Translations under genes and position numbers: made by a program
DNA from: an uncultured Clostridia bacterium
Lineage (GTDB): Bacteria; Bacillota; Clostridia; Lachnospirales; Lachnospiraceae
DNA length: 64,000 nucleotides
Assembly (NCBI GenBank): GCA_948472945.1
Contig: CAOKVX010000013.1
Coordinates: 1 to 64,000 of the forward strand
Direction: 5' to 3'
Shown here: positions 17,393 to 26,716 of the stretch, one piece after another
How positions within the stretch are numbered: the stretch's first letter is position 1
How the letters are laid out: every line of letters starts with the position of its first letter
Notes under the pieces: generated by a model
What the model saw: only the letters and a program-made list of their open reading frames with translations
Told to the model about the DNA's origin: nothing
The model's database searches: none

Positions 17393-18193
17393 TTACTTTA
17401 GTTCTTTTTTCTTGAACTTAGAAACAAGCTTGCTCATAAAACCATCTTTGCGATATAAATCAAGCATAGGAACTTCTTCGCCGAGTATTCTCCTGCATAT
17501 ATTCATATAAGCCTTGCCGGCCAAAGTGTCAGAACCGACAAGCGGCTCTCCTTTGTTTGTGGATATAACGATATTCTCGTCATCCGGTACTACGCCTATA
17601 AGATTAATGCCCAGCACCTCGACCACGTCGTTGCTTGACATCATCTCTTCCTTTTTTACCATGTCCGCGCGGAGCCTGTTAACTATAAGGTCGGTTCTGT
17701 CCATCTCGGCAGCGTCAAGAAGACCTATTATGCGGTCTGCATCCCTTATGGCTGATACTTCCGGCGTAGTAACTACGAGAGCCCTTGTTGCACCGGCAAT
17801 TGCATTTTGAAAGCCCTGTTCAATACCGGCCGGACAGTCCATAAGTATGTAATCAAATTTCTCTTTGAGCTCCTCAGCAAGTTTTCGCATCTGTTCCGGT
17901 GAAACCGCCGACTTGTCTTTCGTCTGTGCCGAAGGAAGAAGGTAAAGGCTTGGATTACGCTTATCCTTTATGAGCGCCTGGTTGATTCTGCAGGTTCCCT
18001 CAATCACGTCCACAAGATTATATACAATTCTGTTCTCAAGTCCCATTACAACATCAAGATTCCTAAGACCTATATCCGTATCAATAAGAACAACGCTTTT
18101 GCCCATTTGGGCAAGCCCTGTTCCAAGATTAGCGGTTGTAGTAGTTTTTCCTACGCCGCCCTTTCCAGATGTTATTACTATTACTTCTCCCAT
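17393..18193 (-). CDS. minD: Septum site-determining ATPase MinD
   Basis: 266 residues. Deviant Walker A SGKGGVGKTTTTANLG at residues 9-24, LIDTDIGLRNLDVVMGLE, and the MinD-specific DCPAGIEQGFQNAIAG. A C-terminal amphipathic helix (MSKLVSKFKKKELK) would bind the membrane. It recruits MinC and is reset by MinE. It lies 24 bases after minC. Confidence 0.96.
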   Translation of the reverse strand: MGEVIVITSGKGGVGKTTTTANLGTGLAQMGKSVVLIDTDIGLRNLDVVMGLENRIVYNLVDVIEGTCRINQALIKDKRNPSLYLLPSAQTKDKSAVSPEQMRKLAEELKEKFDYILMDCPAGIEQGFQNAIAGATRALVVTTPEVSAIRDADRIIGLLDAAEMDRTDLIVNRLRADMVKKEEMMSSNDVVEVLGINLIGVVPDDENIVISTNKGEPLVGSDTLAGKAYMNICRRILGEEVPMLDLYRKDGFMSKLVSKFKKKELK

Positions 18194-18217
18194 GTTTATA
18201 TTCCTCCATAAAATATA

Positions 18218-18889
18218 TTAATCTAAATGAATATCATTGAGCGATTCTCTGCTTATCGGCTCAACATATATATTGCCATTCTCAAAAAATGCAATCATCG
18301 GTCCGGTTTCTTTCTGGGATTTTGAGTCGGAATCTGAAGACCTTGCGATGGAATCCCCAATTCTGATTTGGGTAGGGTTCATGTTAAGCGCCGCCACAAA
18401 CACATTCTTACTGCCTCCGGCGCCGGCAAAAGCGTTGCCATAGAGCGCACCGAGCACTATTATGCTTCCCTTTGACACAACCTGTGCGCCGGCGTTGACG
18501 TCACCGAGTATGATAATGCTTGTCTCAAAATCTACAACCTGTCCGTTTCTCAGCGTTCCCTTGTAAAACCTACCGGTGTTTGAACTCAAATCCGCCAGTT
18601 TATCTTTTAGCGCCTTTTTAAGAAACTCTTCCTTGTCGGCGTTTTCCTCGGTTATGCATACGACGTTCAAATCAGAATTATCCGACACAACGCCTGCAAT
18701 TGCAAATTTTTCATCATCGGTCAACTTACGCCCCTCAAACGTCAGGGCAACCGAAGCATCCCCAAAAAATTTTCTCGAGCTGGTAAATTTAGTTTTGACT
18801 GCCTCAAGCAAGTCTTCTAAAGGCATGTCCGGGTCAAGAACAAGTATTATACCGGATTTTGTCCCTTTAATATTAACAGGCTCTTTCAT
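18218..18889 (-). CDS. minC: Septum site-determining protein MinC
   Basis: 223 residues. The N-terminal FtsZ-inhibiting domain (about 1-105) is followed by the C-terminal right-handed beta-helix (about 120-210) with GTLRNGQVVDFETSIIILGD and ALYGNAFAG. It blocks FtsZ assembly where MinD is bound. GGAGG five bases before 18889 decides the start; the ATG five codons earlier overlaps that site. Confidence 0.93.
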   Translation of the reverse strand: MKEPVNIKGTKSGIILVLDPDMPLEDLLEAVKTKFTSSRKFFGDASVALTFEGRKLTDDEKFAIAGVVSDNSDLNVVCITEENADKEEFLKKALKDKLADLSSNTGRFYKGTLRNGQVVDFETSIIILGDVNAGAQVVSKGSIIVLGALYGNAFAGAGGSKNVFVAALNMNPTQIRIGDSIARSSDSDSKSQKETGPMIAFFENGNIYVEPISRESLNDIHLD

Positions 18890-18904
18890 TATAACCTCCT
18901 TCAT

Positions 18905-21754
18905 TTAATCAGAGAACGCATGGCTCTGATTCTCAGGTTTTGTAACTTTGCTTTTTAATATTTTATCCCTGTCTTCTACATTATAATAATATTTGTATAT
19001 ATCGCGCGCAAGCTCAGCCGCATTTCCCGACGTGTAGCCGTTTGGTATTACGGTTGTCACTGTTATTTCAGGATTGTCAAACGGAGCATACGATACAAAC
19101 AAAGCGTGGTTTGGCTTATAGTCGTTCTCCTGTGCGGTTCCCGTCTTTCCTGCTACCTGTAAATTGTCAAGCTTTTCAAAAAGTTTTTTAGGCGAACCGT
19201 CAGTGATTACCTTTCTCATACCCTTATGGATATAATCCCAAGTCACATCTGACAAATTTATTTTCTTGTGTATATTAGCCTTATTTTTTTGAACATTTTC
19301 ATTTATACCGACTTTATCTATAAGCGTAAGGTCATAGCATGTGCCCGAATTGGCCACTGCTGTTACATATCTTGAAATCTGTGCGGGTGTGTAGTTGTTT
19401 TTGCCCTGTCCTATAGCCGAACGAACACAGTCGTAGTCGGATATTTTTGGTTCAGCTTCGGGAAGCTCTATTCCGGAAACTTTGTCGAATCCGAACATTG
19501 TTGCATACTTTGCAAGTACTGACAATCCCTTTTCATGGTTTACAATTCCGTTATGTCCGCCGCCCATCCTGTATCCTACCTCGTAGAAGAAATAGTTGCA
19601 CGAATCCCTTATTGCGCCGGCGACGTCTATACTGCCGTGGCTTGTACTGCTCCAGCACTTTGGAGAAGGATTTACTTCCTTAAATTCATGCTTATCTTTA
19701 ATCTTTTCGCCGGAGCCGCTCAATATTCCGTTTTCCTCAAGCGCCGCTGCGGACGTCACCATTTTAAATGTTGAGCCGGGAGCTGTTTTCTGCATCGACG
19801 GCCTGTTCATAAGAGGCAGCGCCTTGTTATTCATAACCTGATTGTAGTATGCCGAATCAATCTCATTTGCAAATTTGTTGTTATCGTACGTCGGATAAGA
19901 AACACAGGCAATAACTTTTCCGGTTTTTACATCTGTAATCATGACTGAACCTGAACACGGGTCAAGCGCAAGCATTGCAGGCGTAAGTTCAAGGCTGGTT
20001 ATCTTTGCGATAATGAATGAATACGGAGACTGAGAACCGTTTTTTAAGTCGGAAACCGTCCCGTCCGAAGCCTTTACTATCTGTTGGTCAATAAGAATGA
20101 GACACACATCGGTTCCCGAAAATGTATAATTGTATATCATGTATTTGTAAATTAACTTATCAAATGAAACATTGTCATCTAGCCTGTCAAAAATATACTG
20201 TTTTAGCTTTTCAAACAATTCACTTGTAGTGAAAAAGTCTTCTCCTACTCCGAGCACATCAAGGTCCACCATATTGTTAACAAGTGCAAATTCAAGAAAT
20301 TTACTAAGGCTTAATGTACCATTCTGTAAGTTCAAGTAATTTTCATTTAGCTTGTCGCTGTCTGTCAAAATAAGCATTTTGCTTTCCGTCAGCATATCAA
20401 AAATATAAGACAGATACTCGGAATATTCGTCGTTCAGATCCTCATATCCTTTGCTGTAGCCCATGCTTATATGAGTATTCAGCGATTTTAATACTTTTGT
20501 TTTTCTGCTCTTATATTCCTTATATACTTTCTTTTCCGTTAAAGAAGCCTTTTTTGAAGAAAAATGTGTCGTGTCAATAATATTGTTGTCAATAAGCGCA
20601 TTGTAAACGTCATATATCGGTATTCTTATATCAGATGCAGAATCTCCCTTTGTTCCTGCATCCATGCTGTTGTTAATTTTTGAAATGAGAATTCCGGCAA
20701 GCTTTTTCTCAAGAATCGTATAGCAGGCTTTCTGTATATCTGAATCTATAGTAAGATATATATCCTCTCCTGGTACCGGTTCGGTAATATTTTTTGTATC
20801 TATTATACGAGAGTAATTGTCTATTACGATTGTTTCTGAGCCCTTAGTACCCCGGAGCGTCTCCTCCATTGAAAGCTCTATTCCGGTTTTTCCTATCTGG
20901 TCAGATACATTGTATGAATAACCCTCATACTGACCGGCAAGCTCGTCCAGATTGTCAGCAGATATCTTTCCGGTATATCCTATTATGTTGGAAAAATATT
21001 TGCTGTCATAATAAAGCCTGGTGCTCGACTCTTCAATTTTTAATCCCGAAATCTCAGAGCTGCCCTCTTTTATGGCGATAACCGTATCTTCCTTAACATT
21101 GCTTGCAACCGTTATCGGTATATATTTTGTATTGCTGTTAATCATCATAGTATATCTCACAGCCATAATCTCAAGCGCGTCCTGAGCTGAATATTCATCC
21201 GATATGTCAAATCTCGGGCCGGTAGGCTGCACGTCGGTTCTTAGATATTCAAAAACCTCAGCGGCAGACGCATTTTTCTGCTCGTCTGTAAGTTCATCTA
21301 CCGATTTTGCAAAGTATGCGTCCCTTTTAAACCTAAGCTCGCTCGTCTTATCTCCGTTAAATACAAATTGATTGTTTTTGTCAATTGATATTTCAAAATC
21401 TATATCCAAATGCTCGTTATTTCTTTTTATAATCTGGAGCATTTTATATATCATTTCATTTTTTTCTTTGTTCGTAGTGATTTCTCCGGTGTCCTGTATC
21501 GTTACAGAGTATGATATCTGGTTTGAAGCCAAAAGTTTACCGTTACAGTCATATATTTTGCCGCGCGTGCTTTTTATGTCCCTTTCTTTTTCATCGGTTT
21601 TTACCGTAGAATCAACAAAATTCTCACCCTCGACTATCTGAAGTGAAAACATTCTAATGATGAGCACAAAAAATAAAACTATATATATAAATACAATAGG
21701 CACCAGTCTTGAACTGAATATATTTTTAAGTTTTTTCGCAATTCTGTCAAGCAA
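18905..21754 (-). CDS. mrdA: Penicillin-binding protein 2 (class B transpeptidase), large form
   Basis: 949 residues, well above the usual 600-700. One N-terminal membrane segment (about 15-37), a PBP dimerisation domain, then transpeptidase motifs: STFK in APGSTFKMV near residue 660, SCN in DSCNYFFYEVG near 718 and KTGT in VAGKTGTAQEND near 868. The extra length is an insertion at about residues 345-600, rich in Lys, Ser and Asp, between the dimerisation domain and the active site. It cross-links peptidoglycan with RodA in elongation. It sits between mreD and minC with no gap to mreD. Confidence 0.92.
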   Translation of the reverse strand: MLDRIAKKLKNIFSSRLVPIVFIYIVLFFVLIIRMFSLQIVEGENFVDSTVKTDEKERDIKSTRGKIYDCNGKLLASNQISYSVTIQDTGEITTNKEKNEMIYKMLQIIKRNNEHLDIDFEISIDKNNQFVFNGDKTSELRFKRDAYFAKSVDELTDEQKNASAAEVFEYLRTDVQPTGPRFDISDEYSAQDALEIMAVRYTMMINSNTKYIPITVASNVKEDTVIAIKEGSSEISGLKIEESSTRLYYDSKYFSNIIGYTGKISADNLDELAGQYEGYSYNVSDQIGKTGIELSMEETLRGTKGSETIVIDNYSRIIDTKNITEPVPGEDIYLTIDSDIQKACYTILEKKLAGILISKINNSMDAGTKGDSASDIRIPIYDVYNALIDNNIIDTTHFSSKKASLTEKKVYKEYKSRKTKVLKSLNTHISMGYSKGYEDLNDEYSEYLSYIFDMLTESKMLILTDSDKLNENYLNLQNGTLSLSKFLEFALVNNMVDLDVLGVGEDFFTTSELFEKLKQYIFDRLDDNVSFDKLIYKYMIYNYTFSGTDVCLILIDQQIVKASDGTVSDLKNGSQSPYSFIIAKITSLELTPAMLALDPCSGSVMITDVKTGKVIACVSYPTYDNNKFANEIDSAYYNQVMNNKALPLMNRPSMQKTAPGSTFKMVTSAAALEENGILSGSGEKIKDKHEFKEVNPSPKCWSSTSHGSIDVAGAIRDSCNYFFYEVGYRMGGGHNGIVNHEKGLSVLAKYATMFGFDKVSGIELPEAEPKISDYDCVRSAIGQGKNNYTPAQISRYVTAVANSGTCYDLTLIDKVGINENVQKNKANIHKKINLSDVTWDYIHKGMRKVITDGSPKKLFEKLDNLQVAGKTGTAQENDYKPNHALFVSYAPFDNPEITVTTVIPNGYTSGNAAELARDIYKYYYNVEDRDKILKSKVTKPENQSHAFSD

Positions 21755-22267
21755 CTATATTTCCTCCTCGCTATCTGATGGCAGAGTCAGCTTATTTGTA
21801 AACCAGATAACTTTGTACAATAACACCGCAACAAGCATTGTATATACCGCTTCGGGAACAATTATTATCTTTAAATATGTTAAAAAATTCATCTTACCCC
21901 TTAGAAGAAACTCAAAAACATAAAACATGAAGTTATAGACAAAATCCGCAACGCCTGTCAAAATTAAAGGAACCGAAAAATCGTTGCGCCAGTACAGCGC
22001 GTTGGCATATCCAAACAAATAACCCACAAGCATATATATAAGTGCGTGAAGTCCGATTACTGAGCCGAATATCATGTCCGACAGAAGCCCGCACAACAGT
22101 CCAGTGAAAAGTCCGTCTTTCTGTCCACGTATATATCCCGTCGAAACCGTAACAATAATCATTAGATTTGGAAAGACACCGGCAAGCTTTAAATGAAAAA
22201 ATAAAGTGGTTTGCAATAAATAGCATAACAAAATCATTAAGACCGTAATTAACCACTTTTTAATCAT
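21755..22267 (-). CDS. mreD: Rod shape-determining protein MreD
   Basis: 170 residues, five to six membrane segments, with the family's PNLMIIVTVSTGYIRGQKDG block near residue 34 and GLLCGLLSDMIFG near 56. It is part of the elongasome with MreC, PBP2 and RodA. It overlaps mreC by 8 bases and abuts the PBP2 gene. Confidence 0.9.
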   Translation of the reverse strand: MIKKWLITVLMILLCYLLQTTLFFHLKLAGVFPNLMIIVTVSTGYIRGQKDGLFTGLLCGLLSDMIFGSVIGLHALIYMLVGYLFGYANALYWRNDFSVPLILTGVADFVYNFMFYVFEFLLRGKMNFLTYLKIIIVPEAVYTMLVAVLLYKVIWFTNKLTLPSDSEEEI

Positions 22268-23132
22268 AATTAGTCATATCCTCCAATTCATCATAATTAC
22301 TTACCTGAGTAATGACAAGTACTGTGTCCAGCCTTGAAAAATCAACTACCGGAACAAGCTTTGCAGTCATTGTCATATTGTTTGAGTCAGGCTTAATATC
22401 ACTGACGTAACCAATCAGAATTCCTTCAAGATATCTGTCGCTCTGGTATGATGTGACAACCTCATATCCATCTTCAATCTCTGAATCTATACTTATTCTC
22501 TCTACGTCTATATATCCGTTTTTTAAAGTTGTAAGATTCCCCTTTACATCGCACAAGTCCGAAGTTCTAACAAACATTCCGCTGACATAGCTGTTGTCGT
22601 CTATTATTGACCTTACCTTGGAATATGATTTTCCAATTTCAGATACAATTCCGACAAGGCCGTTCCCGGCGATTACATTCATGTTTTTCTGAATACCGTC
22701 GTCCGACCCTTTGTCAATCGTGAATTCATTGTACCAGTTGGTGTCGTCGTGGCTGACGACCCTTGCGGCAACTTTCGGATACTGCTTGTACCCTTGGTCA
22801 AGCTTGTACAATTCCCGGAGTGTAGCAAGCTCGTTGCGGTCCTCAATCAGTGAAATGTTTTCTGATTTTACGCTTTCAAGCTGTTCCTTGAGTTTCTTGT
22901 TCTCATCAAGAATCGACTGCTTTGTCTGAAACAAATCAACAAAATCATATATCTTATGCCCTAATGAGTTTATTCCTCTCTGCATAGGCTGTATAACATT
23001 GCCAATATATGTTTTTACCGGATTGATTTTATCCTGATACTTAAAGGAAAATATAATCATTATAAAGCAGGCTATAGTACACAGGGCAAGAATAACCCTT
23101 AACGGCATCTTAAATTTGCGCTTCGGTTTCAT
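22260..23132 (-). CDS. mreC: Cell shape-determining protein MreC
   Basis: 290 residues. One membrane segment (about 10-30), a coiled coil (about 65-105, SILDENKKLKEQLESVKSEN) and the two-barrel MreC domain (VAARVVSHDDTNWYNEFTID, KNMNVIAGNGLVGIVSEIG). It links MreB filaments to PBP2 outside the membrane. It follows mreB by 11 bases. Confidence 0.93.
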   Translation of the reverse strand: MKPKRKFKMPLRVILALCTIACFIMIIFSFKYQDKINPVKTYIGNVIQPMQRGINSLGHKIYDFVDLFQTKQSILDENKKLKEQLESVKSENISLIEDRNELATLRELYKLDQGYKQYPKVAARVVSHDDTNWYNEFTIDKGSDDGIQKNMNVIAGNGLVGIVSEIGKSYSKVRSIIDDNSYVSGMFVRTSDLCDVKGNLTTLKNGYIDVERISIDSEIEDGYEVVTSYQSDRYLEGILIGYVSDIKPDSNNMTMTAKLVPVVDFSRLDTVLVITQVSNYDELEDMTNYD

Positions 23133-23143
23133 TAAAAAACTCC

Positions 23144-24154
23144 TTATCTGTCACCAAACTCTGTAACAAGCTTGGTATACTTCGGATTGCCGATTATGGC
23201 GTCAAGTCCCGTAATAACTGTATTTTCCGGCAGTTCACTGAAGTTAACCTTTAGCTTTGTGGCGCCTGTTATAAACTCGGCAAGCCCGGCAAGCCTTGAC
23301 GAACCTCCCGTGACGTACACGCCGTTTTTATATATGTCAGCCGACACTTCCGGCGGAGTCCTTTCAAGTATAACTTTGATATTGTCCATAATAACCTGAA
23401 GATGTTCTGTTATCGCCTCGTTTATCTCGTCTGCGTTAACTTCAAGCTCGCCCGGAAGACCTGATATCGTATTGCGTCCGTATACGGTCATTGCGCCCTC
23501 TGCATATGTCGCGGAGCCTATATTTTTCTTAATTGACTCAGCCGTCTTCTGGCCGATTACGAAATTATACTTTCTCTTAATGTGCATGATTATATCCTCG
23601 TCAAGGTCGTTTCCACCTATTGGCACGAGCTTGCTGAATATTATGCCGCCCAGTGAAAGTACTGATATCTCGGTTGTGTTTGCTCCGAAATCCACGATTA
23701 AAACGCCTGTCGAGTCAAGAATCTCAAGACCCATTCCAAGCGCGTCCGCTACAGGCTTTTCAACCATCCTTATTTTATTTGGTTTTAATTTTGACGATAC
23801 AATCGCATCAAAATACGACCTTTTCTCAACCTCAGTAATGTCTGTCGGTATTGCGAGATAATAGTCGTATCCTTTTAATTTGTGCTTGCCGGCAGCTATT
23901 TTATCCAAAAAAGAAATCATGAGCTGGTGCATATTGCTTAAGTCTGCGATTACTCCATTTTTTATGGGATATGAAACCTGAATGTTGGCCGGGGCCTTTT
24001 CATACATCTCGTAGGCCTCGTCCCCGATTGCAAGAATTTCTGTTTTCCTGAATATTGCTATGACATTTTTCTCATCAAGTACGACGCCTTCACCGCCTTT
24101 TACAATCTTGATGGTGCTTGTACCAAAATCAATTCCAAGTGTTTTATGATTCAT
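23144..24154 (-). CDS. mreB: Actin-like cytoskeletal protein MreB
   Basis: 336 residues. Actin-fold phosphate loops LGIDFGTSTIKIVKG near residue 5 and VLIVDFGANTTEISVLSLGG near 151, adenosine motif VYVTGGSSRLAGLAEFI near 278, and KPVADALGMGLEI. It forms membrane-bound filaments that guide side-wall synthesis. It starts the mreBCD set directly after radC. Confidence 0.95.
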   Translation of the reverse strand: MNHKTLGIDFGTSTIKIVKGGEGVVLDEKNVIAIFRKTEILAIGDEAYEMYEKAPANIQVSYPIKNGVIADLSNMHQLMISFLDKIAAGKHKLKGYDYYLAIPTDITEVEKRSYFDAIVSSKLKPNKIRMVEKPVADALGMGLEILDSTGVLIVDFGANTTEISVLSLGGIIFSKLVPIGGNDLDEDIIMHIKRKYNFVIGQKTAESIKKNIGSATYAEGAMTVYGRNTISGLPGELEVNADEINEAITEHLQVIMDNIKVILERTPPEVSADIYKNGVYVTGGSSRLAGLAEFITGATKLKVNFSELPENTVITGLDAIIGNPKYTKLVTEFGDR

Positions 24155-24175
24155 TAATATGCCTCCATAATGTTT

Positions 24176-24874
24176 TTATACATAACCGGCTTCTTTTAAA
24201 CTATAATAACAGTTATCGCCAATAATTATATGGTCAGCAAGCGGTATTCCGATAATGTCACCGGCGTCCTTGAGCTTAGAAGTTACAAATATATCTTCCC
24301 TGCTGGGCTCAGGGTCACCGCTTGGATGGTTGTGGAGCAGAATTATATTTACCGCCCCGTGCTTTAGAGCCGTGTGGTATATTTCCCTTGATGATGCGAC
24401 CGACGAATTGACCGTTCCGGTTGATATTACAACATCTTTCATCAGCCTTGATTTTGAGTCCAGAAGCACCATCATAAGAATCTCTGTTTCGAGATTGCGC
24501 ATGCTCTCCATATAGTGAGATGCAACAAGCTCGGGTGAAGTGAAACTTTCTCCGTACGCTCTTTTAGTCTTTGACATACGTTTAACAAGTTCGGCGATAC
24601 ACTTTAACTGTACGGCTTTCACATTGCCGATTCCCTTAAACTGTTTCAGTTCACTGACGGACATTGTGTGGAGATTCATGAGCCCGGCCCCATCGTTGCA
24701 GCACAATATACGGCTCGCAAGCCCCGTTGACTGCTCGTTCACTGAACCGCTTCGTATAATTACGGCCAGCAGCTCCGCGTCAGTGAGTCTATCAGCTCCA
24801 TATAACGCACACTTTTCATATGGTCGTTGTTCTATGGGCAAATCCTTTACTGTTATGTTGTTCTTATTATCCAT
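24176..24874 (-). CDS. radC: RadC-family JAB-domain protein
   Basis: 232 residues. An N-terminal helix-hairpin-helix region (FKGIGNVKAVQLKCIAEL) is followed by the JAB/MPN metal motif HNHPSGDPEPSREDI near residue 173. The classic repair role of RadC has been questioned, and its biochemical function is uncertain. In Bacillus and Clostridia it lies just before mreB, as here, with 21 bases between. Confidence 0.92.
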   Translation of the reverse strand: MDNKNNITVKDLPIEQRPYEKCALYGADRLTDAELLAVIIRSGSVNEQSTGLASRILCCNDGAGLMNLHTMSVSELKQFKGIGNVKAVQLKCIAELVKRMSKTKRAYGESFTSPELVASHYMESMRNLETEILMMVLLDSKSRLMKDVVISTGTVNSSVASSREIYHTALKHGAVNIILLHNHPSGDPEPSREDIFVTSKLKDAGDIIGIPLADHIIIGDNCYYSLKEAGYV

Positions 24875-24916
24875 AAACCTCTTTTCTTCTTCATAAGAAC
24901 ATAGTCAGCCTCATAA

Positions 24917-24925
24917 ATTATACCA
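24917..24925 (-). promoter_or_regulatory. Extended -10 promoter of the radC-mre-min operon
   Basis: The minus strand reads TGGTATAAT, an extended -10 box, about 40 bases before the radC start. The -35 region is poor. A second candidate further up is TTGACA (25152-25147) with GATACT 18 bases on, which overlaps the hairpin at 25095-25127. Confidence 0.5.
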
Positions 24926-25315
24926 TAACAAGCAATATTTGTATATAAACTTTTTAAAAATTAGCGGGGCCTCAGTTTCATTTTTCTACATAATTTCAGA
25001 TATTTCACACAATTTTCACAGAAGTATTACTGCTGATGGCAGATTGATAGCCTAAGTTTTGCAGTTATGGGTGAAATACGAGTAAATGATTATTATACTC
25101 AGCGAAACACACGCTTTCGCTGAGTATCAAAACCGTATGGAATATATGTCAATTACTCCCATTTGTAATGATATGCTGACTCAGGCAGCTTTCTGTATTC
25201 ATGCAGGGATATTTGCAGACATTGGTACATAAGGCGGCGTATTTTGCCGCCTTATGTACCAATGTCTGCAATTAAAGCGAGAGCGTGCCCGAAATGAATA
25301 CAGAATGCGCTTGAG
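24926..25315. other. Gene-free spacer before radC
   Basis: No open frame of note. It holds two promoters for the minus-strand operon, a 13-bp perfect hairpin and a 142-base nested palindrome, each listed separately. Confidence 0.6.
25095..25127. repeat. 13-bp perfect inverted repeat
   Basis: ATACTCAGCGAAA (25095-25107), loop CACACGC, then TTTCGCTGAGTAT (25115-25127). There is no long T run on either side. It overlaps the -10 box of the distal candidate promoter for radC, so it could be an operator or an mRNA leader hairpin. Confidence 0.7.
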
Positions 25316-25318
25316 TCA
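25177..25318. repeat. 142-base nested palindrome
   Basis: The inner stem is 26 bp and perfect: 25213-25238 against 25246-25271, with a 7-base loop. The outer arms, 25177-25202 and 25294-25318, also pair with few mismatches (TGACTCA...TTCTGTATTCAT against its complement). The right edge includes the TGA stop of the PLP-enzyme gene. There is no U tract, so it is more like a small mobile palindrome (MITE) or a very stable mRNA 3' structure than a standard terminator. Confidence 0.7.
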
Positions 25319-26716
25319 ATTAAAATAGTTAGGTTCTATGTCCTTTACACTGACTATCCCTGCATTGCATAGATACTGCAGCGACATCATTATGCCGTAT
25401 TTTGCGTGCTGCCACGTGAGCCCGCCCTGAAAATATACCGAGTATGGCTCCTCAATAGGCGCGTCTGCGCTAAGCTCAATTGACGAACCTGACACGAACG
25501 CTCCCGCCGCCATAATAACGTCGCTGTGATACCCGGGCATTGCGTAAGGCTCCGGTACGACATGGCTGTCAACCGGCGCCGCGCGCTGTATTCCTTTACA
25601 GAACTCTATAACCGCCTCAGGGGTTCCGAATACTACCGACTGTATAATGTCATGGCGCTCCTGACTGCTGTCCGGAACACACTTAAATCCTATTTTCTCA
25701 TATACGCCCGCGGCAAAGATGGCGCCTTTGAGAGCCGACGCAGTGACCTGCGGGGCCATGAACAATCCCTGGTACAGACTTTGATTTATTCCAAGCGATG
25801 CGCCAACTTCCTTTCCGAGCGCCGGAGTGGTAAGCCTGTACGAAGCGTTATTCACACATTTTTTTGTTCCCGCTATATACCCTCCCATAGGCGCAAGTCC
25901 GCCTCCCGGATTTTTTATCAGCGAGCCCACGCACATGTCCGCTCCGACGTCCGACGGCTCAATTGTCTCTACAAATTCGCCGTAGCAGTTGTCCACCATA
26001 CATATTATGTCCGGATTAATGTTTTTGACAAAATCAATACACTCTCCTATTTCACCGACTGAAAGCGTAGGACGCACAGAATAGCCTTTTGAGCGCTGTA
26101 TGGCGACAATGCGCGTCTTATCGGTTATCAGGGATTTTATAGCGTCATAGTCGAATGAACCATCAGCCTTTAAGTCGGTCTGTTTATATGATATTCCGTA
26201 TTCCCTCAGTGACGCCGGACATTCAACATCCTCGTCAATTCCTATAATGCGTTCTAAAGTGTCATACGGCTTGCCGGTAACATATATAAGTTCGTCTCCC
26301 GGCCTTAAGTTTCCGAACAGCGCGGCGGTAAGCGCATGCGTTCCGCATGTTATCTGTGAGCGCACAAGCGCATCCTCAGTGTGGAATACGTCCGCGTATA
26401 CCTTTTCAAGGCTGTCCCTGCCGAGGTCAGTGTATCCGTATCCGTTTGAACCCGCAAAATGTGCGTCGCTAATCCTGTTTTTTCTCATGGCTTTGAGAAC
26501 CTTTAGCTGATTGTATTCAGACACTTTATCTATCTTTTCAAACCTGTCCTTAAATCCATGCCAGATATTTTCACAGTAATCGTATACTCTGTCAGATATG
26601 TCCATTGAGAAATAACATTGTCTGATAATATCGTTGATATCATAGTTATCTGCCTTACTATCTCTTTGGTCAGTTTTTTTGCTTTCCTCATCTATATTAT
26701 TTAAAATATTGTTCAT
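25316..26716 (-). CDS. PLP-dependent methionine gamma-lyase family protein (aluminium-resistance type)
   Basis: 466 residues, fold-type I PLP enzyme of the Met_gamma_lyase/aluminium-resistance family. The likely PLP lysine is in CVGSLIKNPGGGLAPMGGYI near residue 255; ITCGTHALTAALFGNLRPGDEL near 120 shapes the cofactor site and MVDNCYGEFVE carries the Asp that holds the pyridine nitrogen. The true substrate of the family is not well known. It overlaps miaA by 4 bases as the last gene of the mutS-mutL-miaA operon, an order seen widely in Clostridia. Confidence 0.9.
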   Translation of the reverse strand: MNNILNNIDEESKKTDQRDSKADNYDINDIIRQCYFSMDISDRVYDYCENIWHGFKDRFEKIDKVSEYNQLKVLKAMRKNRISDAHFAGSNGYGYTDLGRDSLEKVYADVFHTEDALVRSQITCGTHALTAALFGNLRPGDELIYVTGKPYDTLERIIGIDEDVECPASLREYGISYKQTDLKADGSFDYDAIKSLITDKTRIVAIQRSKGYSVRPTLSVGEIGECIDFVKNINPDIICMVDNCYGEFVETIEPSDVGADMCVGSLIKNPGGGLAPMGGYIAGTKKCVNNASYRLTTPALGKEVGASLGINQSLYQGLFMAPQVTASALKGAIFAAGVYEKIGFKCVPDSSQERHDIIQSVVFGTPEAVIEFCKGIQRAAPVDSHVVPEPYAMPGYHSDVIMAAGAFVSGSSIELSADAPIEEPYSVYFQGGLTWQHAKYGIMMSLQYLCNAGIVSVKDIEPNYFN

